A stretch of 64,000 nucleotides of DNA, from the NCBI GenBank assembly GCA_042090305.1, contig JBELJQ010000005.1:1-64000 (forward strand). Reading direction: 5' to 3'. The translations under genes were made by a program, and so were the position numbers. The stretch's first letter is position 1; each line of letters begins with the position of its first letter. Under the pieces are notes generated by a model. That model worked only from the letters and a program-made list of their open reading frames with translations. It ran no database searches and was not told the origin of the DNA. Below, piece by piece: positions 9,086 through 18,043 of the stretch. Origin of the DNA: TMED13 sp042090305. GTDB taxonomy: Bacteria; Pseudomonadota; Alphaproteobacteria; Methylaequorales; Methylaequoraceae.

Positions 9086-10681
9086 TTACTTGATAATTCT
9101 GAACATCCATTTGATTTTTTTGTTTGGAATAACGCTATCTCTTATAAGAATATGGTTATTTTCTTTTTTTACTCCATCACCAAGATATATACCTTCTCCA
9201 ATTTCTAGAATTGGTTCGGAACAGATAAATTCCCACCCAACATTATTTTTGAGTTTAAGAACAACTTTTTTTTTACTAGACGTAACATTTAGTTCAATTT
9301 CTGGATGTATGTGAAACAAAATATAAAAATATTTAGCAATATTATGATTCCTCTTAATTGGTTTTGCTAAATAGTCCTGACCTTTTATAGTGAGATTGAG
9401 TGAATCGATATGGATTTTTCTATTGTGAACAATACCAAAAATTTGCCTATATCCAGAATGAGCAGAATTAATCCATACTAAATTGTTTTCTTCATATTTT
9501 TCAGACCAAACCTGAGCTTTTCTGGTTTTATTAAATCTATTAAAGAAAATATCGGAGGAATTCACTTCGTCTAAATTCAGAGTGCTATGAGCGGCTGTTG
9601 AGCGCATTGCTTCATGCCATTTTTTATTATTAATAAATGGAGAACCACAATTAACAACAATCTTATTTTTTTGGTGAGAAAATTCGAATGACAATGAACC
9701 CGCATAAGTATTTGCATTAGATGGTTGTCCACAATCCATCAAAAAAGTCAGTTTATTTTTTGAAACTCTATGGAATCCAGAGGAATGGAGTATAGAAGGA
9801 ATTTTTTTTATTTTCCTCCCTCCTTTTTTTATTACATTTTCAATTTTAACTGAATCTATATGCTTGTGTTCATTAAATATTGAAAGTTGCCCATCTGCAA
9901 TTCTAAAGAATTTCAGAACATTTACCATCTCATCAATTTTGTCATTAAGTAGACTGGGAATCTTTTTTTTTGCATTACTTAAAAAGTTTCTTATATCAAT
10001 CATCGAACAAAGAAAAAAGAAGTGTTGACTTGGTGATCTTTTATAATGCATGCCATCTTCAAGAATATCCTCTTGTAAAAGTTTGTGAAAATCTTCAAGA
10101 AGTATTGGAAATCTTTTTTCTAAATTTTTAATACATAATGATGAAAGTATAAGTGCCTTGATCGTAAATATTTCCTTTTTTCTAAAGCGAGATGTATGAA
10201 ATAAGAATTTTGTTTGAATAAATATATATCTAGCCACACGTTTTTGGAAATCCTCATTAGCAGTATCAAAATAAAATGACAAATGTGTTAGAAGACTAAA
10301 CATTCTTTTCGAAACAGTTTGCTCTTTCCATGAAATATCATTGAAATATTTATTTTTATCTAGCCAATTATCTAGGAAATTCCTAAAGAAAATTCTTGAT
10401 TCGTTAGTCCGCAATGTACTTAAATCTTTCAACCATAAAAAACTATTAAGATAATCTCTCCATGATTCGCTTGCATTATTCCTAAGAAAATTGTCCAGAG
10501 GAAATGATTCACCCTGGTAATTTAAATAACCGTTTAGTATTCGTGATCCATTTTGCTTATTTCCTTCCCACAAGCTTTTTGGATTAAATATGAAGCCTGA
10601 TTCTGATTTTCTTTGAAGAATAAAATGATATAAAGGGTTTTTAAATAATAAATAATTATTAAGACTGATAAAGTTATTCAT
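9086..10681 (-). CDS. Heparinase II/III-like protein
   Basis: A 531-residue protein with an N-terminal all-alpha region (to about residue 290) and a C-terminal beta-rich heparinase II/III-like region. The latter has H-S-S-G-F-H-R, M-D-C-G and R-S-T-A-A-H-S-T-L-N-L-D, with the last a hallmark of the family. No signal peptide is evident. In alphaproteobacteria this family commonly sits between rsmB and purH; here it follows rsmB with an 8-bp overlap, but purH has been displaced by three glycan genes. A polysaccharide-lyase role in envelope glycan turnover is inferred from the family; the substrate is unknown. Confidence 0.8.
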   Translation of the reverse strand: MNNFISLNNYLLFKNPLYHFILQRKSESGFIFNPKSLWEGNKQNGSRILNGYLNYQGESFPLDNFLRNNASESWRDYLNSFLWLKDLSTLRTNESRIFFRNFLDNWLDKNKYFNDISWKEQTVSKRMFSLLTHLSFYFDTANEDFQKRVARYIFIQTKFLFHTSRFRKKEIFTIKALILSSLCIKNLEKRFPILLEDFHKLLQEDILEDGMHYKRSPSQHFFFLCSMIDIRNFLSNAKKKIPSLLNDKIDEMVNVLKFFRIADGQLSIFNEHKHIDSVKIENVIKKGGRKIKKIPSILHSSGFHRVSKNKLTFLMDCGQPSNANTYAGSLSFEFSHQKNKIVVNCGSPFINNKKWHEAMRSTAAHSTLNLDEVNSSDIFFNRFNKTRKAQVWSEKYEENNLVWINSAHSGYRQIFGIVHNRKIHIDSLNLTIKGQDYLAKPIKRNHNIAKYFYILFHIHPEIELNVTSSKKKVVLKLKNNVGWEFICSEPILEIGEGIYLGDGVKKENNHILIRDSVIPNKKIKWMFRIIK

Positions 10682-11977
10682 ATTCTTTCTTTAAAATAGC
10701 TATAAAAAACCCATCAATTATACCAACTAAATTTTTAGTAAAATAGTTCTGCTTTGGTGTTATTAGTAGCATACTCTTATTTAGTAATTTACCATATTTT
10801 TTTATATCATCGTCTGGAGTTACTAATGAAAAGTTCTTATATTTTTTCAGAAAATTTTCAATTTGCTCTTTACCCTCTTTTGAAAATATAGAGCAAACAC
10901 AATAGACAAGATATCCACCATTCTTTAAATGTCTACTGGACTTTTCTATTAGCTTTCTTTGTTTTTTTATTAAACTTTCAAGATCTTCCGTTTTATTTTT
11001 TATTAAAATTTCTGGTTTTTTTTGCATAAGTCCAGAAGCAGTGCATGGAGCATCCAAAAGCACGGCATCATAAATTACGTCATCACTATAATTAAGAAAG
11101 TCCAAACACTTAAAATCTGTATTATAATTTAATCTACTTAGATTTTCTTTTAATTTTTCGGCTCTGATAGCTGAAATATCAATGGATCTAGTTTTGAACC
11201 CGTAATCAATCAATTGAGCGGTCTTTCCACCAGGGGCAGCGCCTATCTCTAGAATCATCTTAGAATTTAACTTGTCGGATTGATAAAGCGTCTTTAAACA
11301 TTTTACTGGAAGTGAAGATGAAATACCTTGTACCCACCAAAGACCATCTTTAAAAAAAGGTAAGTTATTAATTCGTCCTTTATTTTTTACTCTAATAATA
11401 TCTGTATCGATAAACTTTCCGTCTAAAATAGTTTCCCAATCCTTAGATTTGATATATTTATTTTTAATTTTAATGTCTAGTTCTGGTTCTTGGGTAATAA
11501 TTTTTGAAATCTTTTTAAGTTCATTAGCCCCATAAGATTTAGATAAATTTTTCTCTAGCCAATTGGGAATATTTGAAATATCGTCGATTTTTGACAACAG
11601 TTCTTTTTTTGCCTACAAACATTCCTAAGAATGCCATTGATTAGTCCTTGTAAATTAAATTTTTTAGATATTTCAACCGCAGAATTCACGACTGCGTACT
11701 CCGATACTTTTAGAAAAAGTATTTGGCATACAGAAATCCTTAGAAGAAACTCTAAGAATATTTTATTTTTATCAATTGGTTTTTTTAAAAAGAACTTAAT
11801 AATAAAATCAAGCTGCCTATTTCTTCTTAAACTCTCTAAAACTATTAATCTAACAAAACTTCTATCCCTTTGTTCCAAGCTATTAAAGTTTTTATTCTTT
11901 TCACAGGCTTTTTCAAAATCATTATGTAAATAAATATATTGTAGAATTTTTGATGCTATTTCTCTTGTATTAGTCAA
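10674..11977 (-). CDS. rsmB: 16S rRNA (cytosine-967-C5)-methyltransferase RsmB, split by a frameshift
   Basis: Two overlapping frames together encode one RsmB. The first, from ATG at 11977, holds the NusB-like RNA-binding domain up to N-G-I-L-R-N-V. The second runs to 10674 and holds the SAM-dependent methyltransferase, with L-E-I-G-A-A-P-G-G-K-T, D-A-P-C-T-A-S-G and Y-C-V-C-S, including both catalytic-region cysteines. The break falls at a run of seven A (T on the plus strand, 11604-11610). One extra A would join the frames into a 434-residue protein, the normal family length. All motifs are intact, which favours a sequencing or assembly indel, or transcriptional slippage, over a decayed gene. 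The product modifies 16S rRNA. Confidence 0.85.
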
Positions 11978-12019
11978 TAATCTATGGCATTAAATGAATT
12001 GAAAATTAAGAGTACCATA

Positions 12020-12154
12020 ATGACTAAAAATCAAAATCAAAAAAAATATAAAACAAAATCAAAAAAAGATTTAAAGGAAATTGGCGGACCAAAAGGACCG
12101 GAGCCTACAAGATATGGTGATTGGGAAAAAAAGGGTATCTGTTACGACTTTTAA
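12020..12154 (+). CDS. DUF1674 / SDHAF4-like succinate dehydrogenase assembly factor
   Basis: A 44-residue basic protein. After a lysine-rich start it ends with the diagnostic block G-G-P-K-G-P-E-P-T-R-Y-G-D-W-E-K-K-G and then I-C-Y-D-F. The family is the bacterial relative of mitochondrial SDHAF4, which binds flavinylated SdhA and assists complex II assembly. It is divergent from rsmB (42 bp) and overlaps the 3' end of acs by 4 bp. No sdh genes are in the window. Short and lysine-rich, so easily missed, but the C-terminal motif is clear. Confidence 0.9.
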   Translation: MTKNQNQKKYKTKSKKDLKEIGGPKGPEPTRYGDWEKKGICYDF

Positions 12155-14085
12155 CTAGAATCTCTGTGTTTAATTAGATCATCAACCACATCTGGCTCAT
12201 TAAGTGTGGAGGTATCTCCAATTGAGTTTTCTTCATTGCAGGCCACCTTTCTCAGTATTCGTCTCATTATCTTTCCCGACCTTGTCTTTGGTAAATTGGG
12301 TGACCATTGAATAATGTCCGGTGCTGCTATTGGCCCTATTATAGATCTTACCCATGACACTAAGTCTTTTTTTAACTCATCTGTATATTCTTGACCGTGC
12401 ATCAATGTTACATATGCATATATTCCTTGGCCCTTTATATCGTGAGGGTAACCAACAACTGCGGCTTCAGATACTTTCTCATGGAGAACAAGTGCGCTTT
12501 CAACCTCTGCAGTCCCTAATCTATGGCCAGATACATTTATTACATCATCAACCCGACCAGTTATCCAGTAGTAACCATCTCCATCTCTTTTACATCCGTC
12601 ACCAGTAAAATATTTTCCTTTAAATGATGAAAAATAAGTATCAATAAATCTTTTGTGATTTCTGTAAACAGTTCTCATCATTCCTGGCCATGATGTATTG
12701 ATGCATAAGTTACCTTCACACTCGCCATCCAGTTCATTTCCATCATTATCCACAATTAATGGTTCAACACCAAAAAATGGGAGAGTGGCCGATCCAGGTT
12801 TTAAAGGTGTTGCCCCAGATATGGGTGAAATAAGAATCCCTCCTGTCTCAGTTTGCCACCATGTATCGATGACTGGACATTTTTTTTTGCCGACTATATC
12901 GTAGTACCATTTCCATGCTTCAGGATTAATTGGCTCACCAACTGTTCCAAGAATTTTTAAAGAATTTCTTGAAGATGAGTTTACTAAATGATCACCAAGT
13001 CCCATCAATGCTCTTATCGCAGTTGGAGCGGTATAAAAAATTGTAACTTGGTATTTATCAACTATTTCCCAAAACCTTGAAGCAGATGGATAGGTTGGAA
13101 CGCCTTCAAACATCAAGCTTGTTGAGCCATTACATAATGGTCCGTAAACTATATATGAATGACCTGTAACCCACCCCACATCAGCTGTACACCAATATAC
13201 ATCATCCTCTTTAATATCAAAAACAACTTTGTGAGATAAAGATGTATGCAATAGATATCCTGCTGTTGAGTGAAGTACTCCCTTTGGCTTTCCAGTGGAG
13301 CCTGAGGTATATAAAATAAATAAAGGATCTTCAGAGTGCTGCTCAGAAATTTTGCATTCTTTTTCTTGTTTATCTACTAAGTCACTAAACCATATATCAG
13401 TCTTAGGATCAAAAAATTCTGAGGAATCAGTTCTTTTCACAACAACTATTTTTTTTAAACCATCATAATTTTTAACTGCTTTTTTTACATTTGATAGAAG
13501 TGATATTTTTTTCCCCCCTCTTAAACCTTCATTTGCAGTTATAACAACAGTTGACTCACAATCTTCAATCCTATTTTTTAACGAATCAGGTGCGAATCCT
13601 CCAAAAACTACGGAGTGCACTGCACCAATTCGAGAACATGCTAACATTGAAACTGCCGCTTCAGGTATCATTGGTAAATAAATTGTAACTCTATCACCTT
13701 TTTTAACTCCAATTGATCTTAAACCGTTTGAGAGTTTACATACTCTTTCGTGAAGTTCTTTGTATGTAATTTTTTGGTTTTCTGACGGATCATCACCCTC
13801 CCAAATAATCGCTACTTTATCTCCTTTAGTTTTTAAATGTCTGTCTAAACAATTGTAGGAAACATTGAGCGTTCCACCTTCAAACCAATTTATTTTTACG
13901 TCATTTTCAAAATTATCACTCTTAACTTTTTCAAATGGTTTAATCCAATCTATCCCTTTTGATTTTTCTTTCCAGAAAGATTCCGGATCTGAAATAGAGA
14001 ACTCGTATTCTTTCTTATACTCATCGAAAGACATTGAGCTATTATTCAGTATATTTTTATAAATTTCATTCATTTTCAAAATCAT
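12151..14085 (-). CDS. acs: Acetyl-CoA synthetase (AMP-forming)
   Basis: Converts acetate, ATP and CoA to acetyl-CoA through acetyl-AMP. At 644 residues it is full length. The adenylate-forming motif Y-T-S-G-S-T-G-K-P-K-G-V, the D-T-W-W-Q-T-E-T-G motif, the hinge region near G-R-V-D-D-V-I-N-V-S-G-H-R and the C-terminal R-S-G-K-I-M-R-R motif are all present. Lys605 in that last motif is the residue acetylated by Pat-type enzymes in other bacteria. The start may instead be the in-frame ATG at 14073 (M-N-E-I-Y-K-N). A single-gene unit, 23 bp downstream of the YciI gene on the same strand. Confidence 0.96.
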   Translation of the reverse strand: MILKMNEIYKNILNNSSMSFDEYKKEYEFSISDPESFWKEKSKGIDWIKPFEKVKSDNFENDVKINWFEGGTLNVSYNCLDRHLKTKGDKVAIIWEGDDPSENQKITYKELHERVCKLSNGLRSIGVKKGDRVTIYLPMIPEAAVSMLACSRIGAVHSVVFGGFAPDSLKNRIEDCESTVVITANEGLRGGKKISLLSNVKKAVKNYDGLKKIVVVKRTDSSEFFDPKTDIWFSDLVDKQEKECKISEQHSEDPLFILYTSGSTGKPKGVLHSTAGYLLHTSLSHKVVFDIKEDDVYWCTADVGWVTGHSYIVYGPLCNGSTSLMFEGVPTYPSASRFWEIVDKYQVTIFYTAPTAIRALMGLGDHLVNSSSRNSLKILGTVGEPINPEAWKWYYDIVGKKKCPVIDTWWQTETGGILISPISGATPLKPGSATLPFFGVEPLIVDNDGNELDGECEGNLCINTSWPGMMRTVYRNHKRFIDTYFSSFKGKYFTGDGCKRDGDGYYWITGRVDDVINVSGHRLGTAEVESALVLHEKVSEAAVVGYPHDIKGQGIYAYVTLMHGQEYTDELKKDLVSWVRSIIGPIAAPDIIQWSPNLPKTRSGKIMRRILRKVACNEENSIGDTSTLNEPDVVDDLIKHRDSS

Positions 14086-14108
14086 ATTATAGTTATTTTT
14101 TATTAAAG

Positions 14109-14381
14109 TTAAAAAACTTTTTTAAACTCTTTAACTATTATTTTTTGAAATAGTTTTTTTTTTGCGTAAGGATCATTATTTAAAAAACTGTTTACTTCCG
14201 CGATATTTTCGAAATTTAATATTAATAGACTTCCATAAGGAGTGCCAGCTTTATCCAGCAATGGTCCAGCTGTGATAATACTTTTCTCAAATTTTTTTAG
14301 ATAATTAATATGCTCATCTCTTGTTCTCATCCTCTTTTCAAGTGAATTTTTTTTATCTATACATGTAATAAAATACGACAT
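14109..14381 (-). CDS. YciI-like protein
   Basis: A 90-residue protein of the YCII family (ferredoxin-like fold). It has R-D-E-H-I-N-Y-L, A-G-P-L-L-D and D-P-Y-A-K-K-x-L-F. Its stop overlaps nothing but its start adjoins the gpsA stop, and in alphaproteobacteria a YciI gene often follows tsaD-gpsA. Catalytic activity is unproven for most members, so no reaction is assigned. Confidence 0.8.
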   Translation of the reverse strand: MSYFITCIDKKNSLEKRMRTRDEHINYLKKFEKSIITAGPLLDKAGTPYGSLLILNFENIAEVNSFLNNDPYAKKKLFQKIIVKEFKKVF

Positions 14382-15310
14382 TATTTTTCAAATTGAATAG
14401 GTCTAGAAAGTAAATCAAAAATTATCTTCTCTAATTTTTGCCCATTTACGATTGATTTAACAGATAAACAAATTGGCAGCTCAACTTTATATTTTTTACC
14501 CAACTCACATATACTATCGCAGGACTCAAGACCTTCAAGTAAAATATTTTTAGGGAGTTCATCAGTATTTGCCAGTTTATAACCAAACTTTGCATTCCTT
14601 GATTTTAAAGAGGAGCAAGATAAAACCAGATCACCGATACCGGATAATCCGTAAAATGTTTCTCTTTTCGCACCCATTTTCAGACCAAGATTAATTATTT
14701 CCGATAAGCCTCTTGTAATTATTGCCGCTTTAGCATTTTCTCCTAAACCACACCCATGAATATAACCACATGCTATAGCAATTATATTTTTCATTGTCCC
14801 CCCAATTTGAGTGCCTATTATGTCATTATTGAAGTAAATTCTAAATTTATCTTGAGAAAAATATTTAGCAATTTCTTTCAAAACAATTTTACTTGATGAT
14901 GCAAGTACAGATGCTGATGGCTTTCTTTTAATAAGCTCTGAAGAAAAATTCGGACCAGATAGTATCGCTACTTTTGATGATGGGAAGAAATCTTTTATTA
15001 CTTGACTCATGAGTTTATTGGTTCTTTTTTCAACACCCTTTGAGCAAACTACAAATGTAGGTTTATTTTTATGAGATACATTTTTTAATTTTAAAAGATT
15101 TTCTCGCATTGTTTGTGACGGGATTGCCAAAAAAATTATATTGGAATTTGTTAAATCCTTAAAATCACTTGTAAGTCTTAATCTATTTGAGTTAAATTTA
15201 TTTTCGATGGACTTAATTTTTCTACATTTTATCAGAATCTTTTGATTAACAAGTATTTTAGTAAGCGCTTCAGCCCAACTGCCTGATCCAATTATACTTA
15301 TATTACTCAT
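14381..15310 (-). CDS. gpsA: Glycerol-3-phosphate dehydrogenase [NAD(P)+]
   Basis: Reduces dihydroxyacetone phosphate to sn-glycerol-3-phosphate for phospholipid synthesis. The start at 15310 (M-S-N-I-S-I-I-G-S-G-S-W) is chosen because its ATG overlaps the tsaD stop as ATGA; the frame extends 18 bp further upstream. That gives 309 residues. Visible motifs are G-S-G-S-W-A (canonical G-x-G-x-W-G, with Ala replacing Gly), L-S-G-P-N-F-S-S-E, G-G-T-M-K-N-I-I-A-I-A with the catalytic Lys, and T-R-G-L-S-E...G-L-S-G-I-G-D-L. Translationally coupled to tsaD. Confidence 0.94.
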   Translation of the reverse strand: MSNISIIGSGSWAEALTKILVNQKILIKCRKIKSIENKFNSNRLRLTSDFKDLTNSNIIFLAIPSQTMRENLLKLKNVSHKNKPTFVVCSKGVEKRTNKLMSQVIKDFFPSSKVAILSGPNFSSELIKRKPSASVLASSSKIVLKEIAKYFSQDKFRIYFNNDIIGTQIGGTMKNIIAIACGYIHGCGLGENAKAAIITRGLSEIINLGLKMGAKRETFYGLSGIGDLVLSCSSLKSRNAKFGYKLANTDELPKNILLEGLESCDSICELGKKYKVELPICLSVKSIVNGQKLEKIIFDLLSRPIQFEK

Positions 15311-16332
15311 AATGATTCTAAACTCCATCTTGGATTTGGTGATATGTCAAGGTTATCACCTTTTTTATTTTTACAAAGCTTTTCAATTCCTGCCCATGCA
15401 ATCATTGTCGCATTATCTGTACATAATTTTTTGTCGGGAGCAATGAAATTTAGGTTGCTAGTCTTACAAAGTATTTTAAATTTGTTACGTAAAAAATTAT
15501 TAGACGCCACACCACCAGTCAGTACAAAATCTTTGATTTGATATTTTTTAACAGACTCTTTTATTACTAAATGTACTTTATTAATCAAACATTCTGAAAC
15601 ACATAACTGAAACTCATAAGCAATTTCTGGTTTATCTGACTCGCTTATACCTGATTCAATTATCCGTCTAACAGCTGTTTTAAGTCCAGAAAAAGACAAA
15701 TTTGTAGTTTTATCTTTTATTAAGGGTCTTGGAAGGTTGAATTTTAATTTCTTTTTTGATTGATTTGCTAGATTTTCTATATGCGGTCCACCTGGATAAT
15801 TAAAACCAAGAACTTTTGCAGTTTTATCAAAGGCTTCGCCGACAGCATCATCAATTGATTCACCAAGCACTTTAAATTCATCAAATTTTTTTACAATTAG
15901 AATAATTGAGTGACCTCCTGAAACAAGTAAGCATAAATATGGGTAATTAATCCTTTTTTTTATACGAGCTACAAGAACATGTCCTTGTAGATGGTTAATA
16001 GATAAAAAGGGCTTACCAGTTGTTATAGATAATCCTTTAGCATAATTACATCCAACTAATAAGCCCCCTAAAAGACCGGGCCCTGTTGTTGCTGCAAATG
16101 CGTCTATTTCACTCAAATTTATTTTAGCTTCTTTTAAAACCTCTTTCATAAGCTTATTTATGCTATCACTATGTTCTCTAGAAGCTAATTCAGGAACAAC
16201 TCCACCAAAAACTTGATGTTTATTTACTTGAGATAATGTCTTTTCTGATAAAACTTCTCCAAAACCTCTAGTTTTTTTTACTATTGAAACAGAAGTTTCA
16301 TCGCAACTACTTTCTATGCCCAAAACTATCAT
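15307..16332 (-). CDS. tsaD: tRNA N6-threonylcarbamoyladenosine transferase subunit TsaD
   Basis: Transfers the threonylcarbamoyl group onto A37 of ANN-decoding tRNAs, with TsaB and TsaE. The 341-residue protein begins M-I-V-L-G-I-E-S-S-C-D-E-T and carries the metal-binding pair His114/His118 in N-H-L-Q-G-H. It also has V-S-G-G-H, D-D-A-V-G-E-A-F-D-K and T-G-G-V-A-S-N. First gene of tsaD-gpsA-yciI, divergent from hemC across 60 bp, a conserved alphaproteobacterial arrangement. Confidence 0.96.
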   Translation of the reverse strand: MIVLGIESSCDETSVSIVKKTRGFGEVLSEKTLSQVNKHQVFGGVVPELASREHSDSINKLMKEVLKEAKINLSEIDAFAATTGPGLLGGLLVGCNYAKGLSITTGKPFLSINHLQGHVLVARIKKRINYPYLCLLVSGGHSIILIVKKFDEFKVLGESIDDAVGEAFDKTAKVLGFNYPGGPHIENLANQSKKKLKFNLPRPLIKDKTTNLSFSGLKTAVRRIIESGISESDKPEIAYEFQLCVSECLINKVHLVIKESVKKYQIKDFVLTGGVASNNFLRNKFKILCKTSNLNFIAPDKKLCTDNATMIAWAGIEKLCKNKKGDNLDISPNPRWSLESL

Positions 16333-16369
16333 TATATATTAATTTTTCATTGCCTTAATTATTTTTATC

Positions 16370-16375
16370 TATAAT
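16370..16375 (+). promoter_or_regulatory. Probable -10 element for hemC
   Basis: A perfect TATAAT lies 17 bp upstream of the hemC ATG in the 60-bp gap between divergent tsaD and hemC. No good -35 hexamer is present at 16-18 bp spacing, so a short 5' leader and a weak or AT-driven promoter are inferred. Confidence 0.4.
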
Positions 16376-16392
16376 AAAATAATACCTATACA

Positions 16393-17319
16393 ATGAAATA
16401 TAATATTGAAAAAATAATTATTGGTTCTAGAGAAAGTAAATTAGCAAAAGCTCATATAGAAATTTTTAAAAAAGAATTTTATAAAAAGATAATTGGAAGT
16501 GAAAATTTAATAGTAGATTCGAAATTCATTAAAACTACAGCTGATAAATTTTTAGATAAAAACATTTCCGAAATTGGAAATAAGGGGCTTTTTACAAAAG
16601 AAATAGACAAAGAACAGATTAACAATAATATACACATCGGAATCCACTCTTTAAAAGACCTACCAACTAAACTTCACTCAGGATTAGAAATTTTATCCGT
16701 ACTAAAAAGGGGAGACCATAGAGATGCATTATATTCAGAAAAAGCATGTAGCCTAGATCAACTCAAATCTGATTCAGTTATAGGAACATCATCAATAAGA
16801 AGAAGAAATCAAATTTTGAATCTTAGGCCTGATATAGTTATCAAAGATATTAGAGGTAATGTTGATACAAGAATAAAAAAACTACAGAATGGTGAGTTTG
16901 ATGCTATCATTTTAGCTTTATCAGGTTTAAAAAGGTTGAGGGTTAAAAAAAATTTTTATGCATTGGATATCAATTTTATTGTTCCTTCGGTAGGTCAAGG
17001 TTCTATTGCATTGGTTGGAAATAAAAAAAATACTAAAATAAATAAATTAATAAAAAAAGTAAACGATGAAAAAACATTCATTGAGGTTTCTTGTGAGAGA
17101 GAATTTCTTCGAGCTCTTGATGGTTCATGCAAAACCCCAATCGGAGCATATGCAGAAATTAAAGATTTTAATAGAAGGGATTACATTTCACTTTTCTATT
17201 ATGTATCTTCAATTGATGGAAAAAATTTTGTTAAGAATAAAAAAAATATTAACCTTAAAGATTATTTATCCGAAAGCTATAATTTAGGAGAGGATGTCAA
17301 AAGAGAACTTAAACTTTAG
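16393..17319 (+). CDS. hemC: Hydroxymethylbilane synthase (porphobilinogen deaminase)
   Basis: Polymerises four porphobilinogens into hydroxymethylbilane in heme synthesis. The 308-residue protein has G-S-R-E-S-K-L-A near the start, H-S-L-K-D-L-P-T (85-92), G-T-S-S-I-R-R-R, G-N-V-D-T-R and the dipyrromethane cofactor attachment Cys246 in D-G-S-C-K-T-P-I-G. It overlaps hemD by 26 bp and heads the run hemC-hemD-mitofilin-like-hemY. Confidence 0.95.
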   Translation: MKYNIEKIIIGSRESKLAKAHIEIFKKEFYKKIIGSENLIVDSKFIKTTADKFLDKNISEIGNKGLFTKEIDKEQINNNIHIGIHSLKDLPTKLHSGLEILSVLKRGDHRDALYSEKACSLDQLKSDSVIGTSSIRRRNQILNLRPDIVIKDIRGNVDTRIKKLQNGEFDAIILALSGLKRLRVKKNFYALDINFIVPSVGQGSIALVGNKKNTKINKLIKKVNDEKTFIEVSCEREFLRALDGSCKTPIGAYAEIKDFNRRDYISLFYYVSSIDGKNFVKNKKNINLKDYLSESYNLGEDVKRELKL

Positions 17320-18043
17320 TAAAAAGAAAATTCTTCTAACCAGACCATTAGAAGATTCTTTAGAAATATCCAAAAAAATTAGTAAAAGATTTGATGTTTA
17401 CTTAACACCTCTTTTAGAAATAAAAAGTATCAACAATAGGATAGATTACATTGATGAAATAGATATAATAATCTTTACAAGTAAGAATGGATTACGACAT
17501 TTTAATGGAAAAAGTTGTATAGGAAAACAGCTTATTTTCACAATAGGTGACGGCACAAAAGAATTGGCAAACAAAGAAGGTATTGATAATGTAATAAATA
17601 TTGATGGTGATTTAAAAAGATTGCAATTAAAAATTAAACCTTATTTAAAAAAAAAAATGAAAATTCTTCATCCAACTTCACAAAAAATAAATTTAGAACT
17701 AGAGTCATTTTTTTCAGAAAATAGTTGTTCATATATTGCATTTTCATGTTACGAATCAATTAAGATCAATAAGAATAAATTGAAATTCAAGAAATTTATG
17801 AAAAATAGTGATGATGGAATTATAACTTTGTTTTCCTCAAAAACTGCAGACTCTTTTAAGAATGAATTGATTTCCATGGAATGTAAAGAATATTGTAGGT
17901 ATAAAAATTTGATAGTACTGAGTAAACAAATTTTCAATAAAGTAAGTGACCTGAGTTTTAAGCAAGTAGAAGTAACAGACAAACCAAATCTAAAGTCAGC
18001 AATCAAAAGAATTGAACAATTTTTAGACGGGAGAAAAAGTTGA
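17294..18043 (+). CDS. hemD: Uroporphyrinogen-III synthase
   Basis: Cyclises hydroxymethylbilane to uroporphyrinogen III. A 249-residue protein with the poorly conserved two-lobed HemD pattern: an early L-L-T-R-P-L-E-D-S motif, I-I-F-T-S-K-N-G-L, and a late F-S-S-K-T-A-D-S-F. Position directly after hemC is the strongest evidence. The start ATG follows a GGAGAGG ribosome-binding site inside the end of hemC. Its TGA overlaps the TTG start of the next gene. Confidence 0.85.
   Translation: MSKENLNFSKKKILLTRPLEDSLEISKKISKRFDVYLTPLLEIKSINNRIDYIDEIDIIIFTSKNGLRHFNGKSCIGKQLIFTIGDGTKELANKEGIDNVINIDGDLKRLQLKIKPYLKKKMKILHPTSQKINLELESFFSENSCSYIAFSCYESIKINKNKLKFKKFMKNSDDGIITLFSSKTADSFKNELISMECKEYCRYKNLIVLSKQIFNKVSDLSFKQVEVTDKPNLKSAIKRIEQFLDGRKS

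Noticed and set aside
12354..12904. Plus-strand ORFs antisense to acs
   Set aside because: They lie entirely within a clearly conserved acs and encode no recognisable protein.
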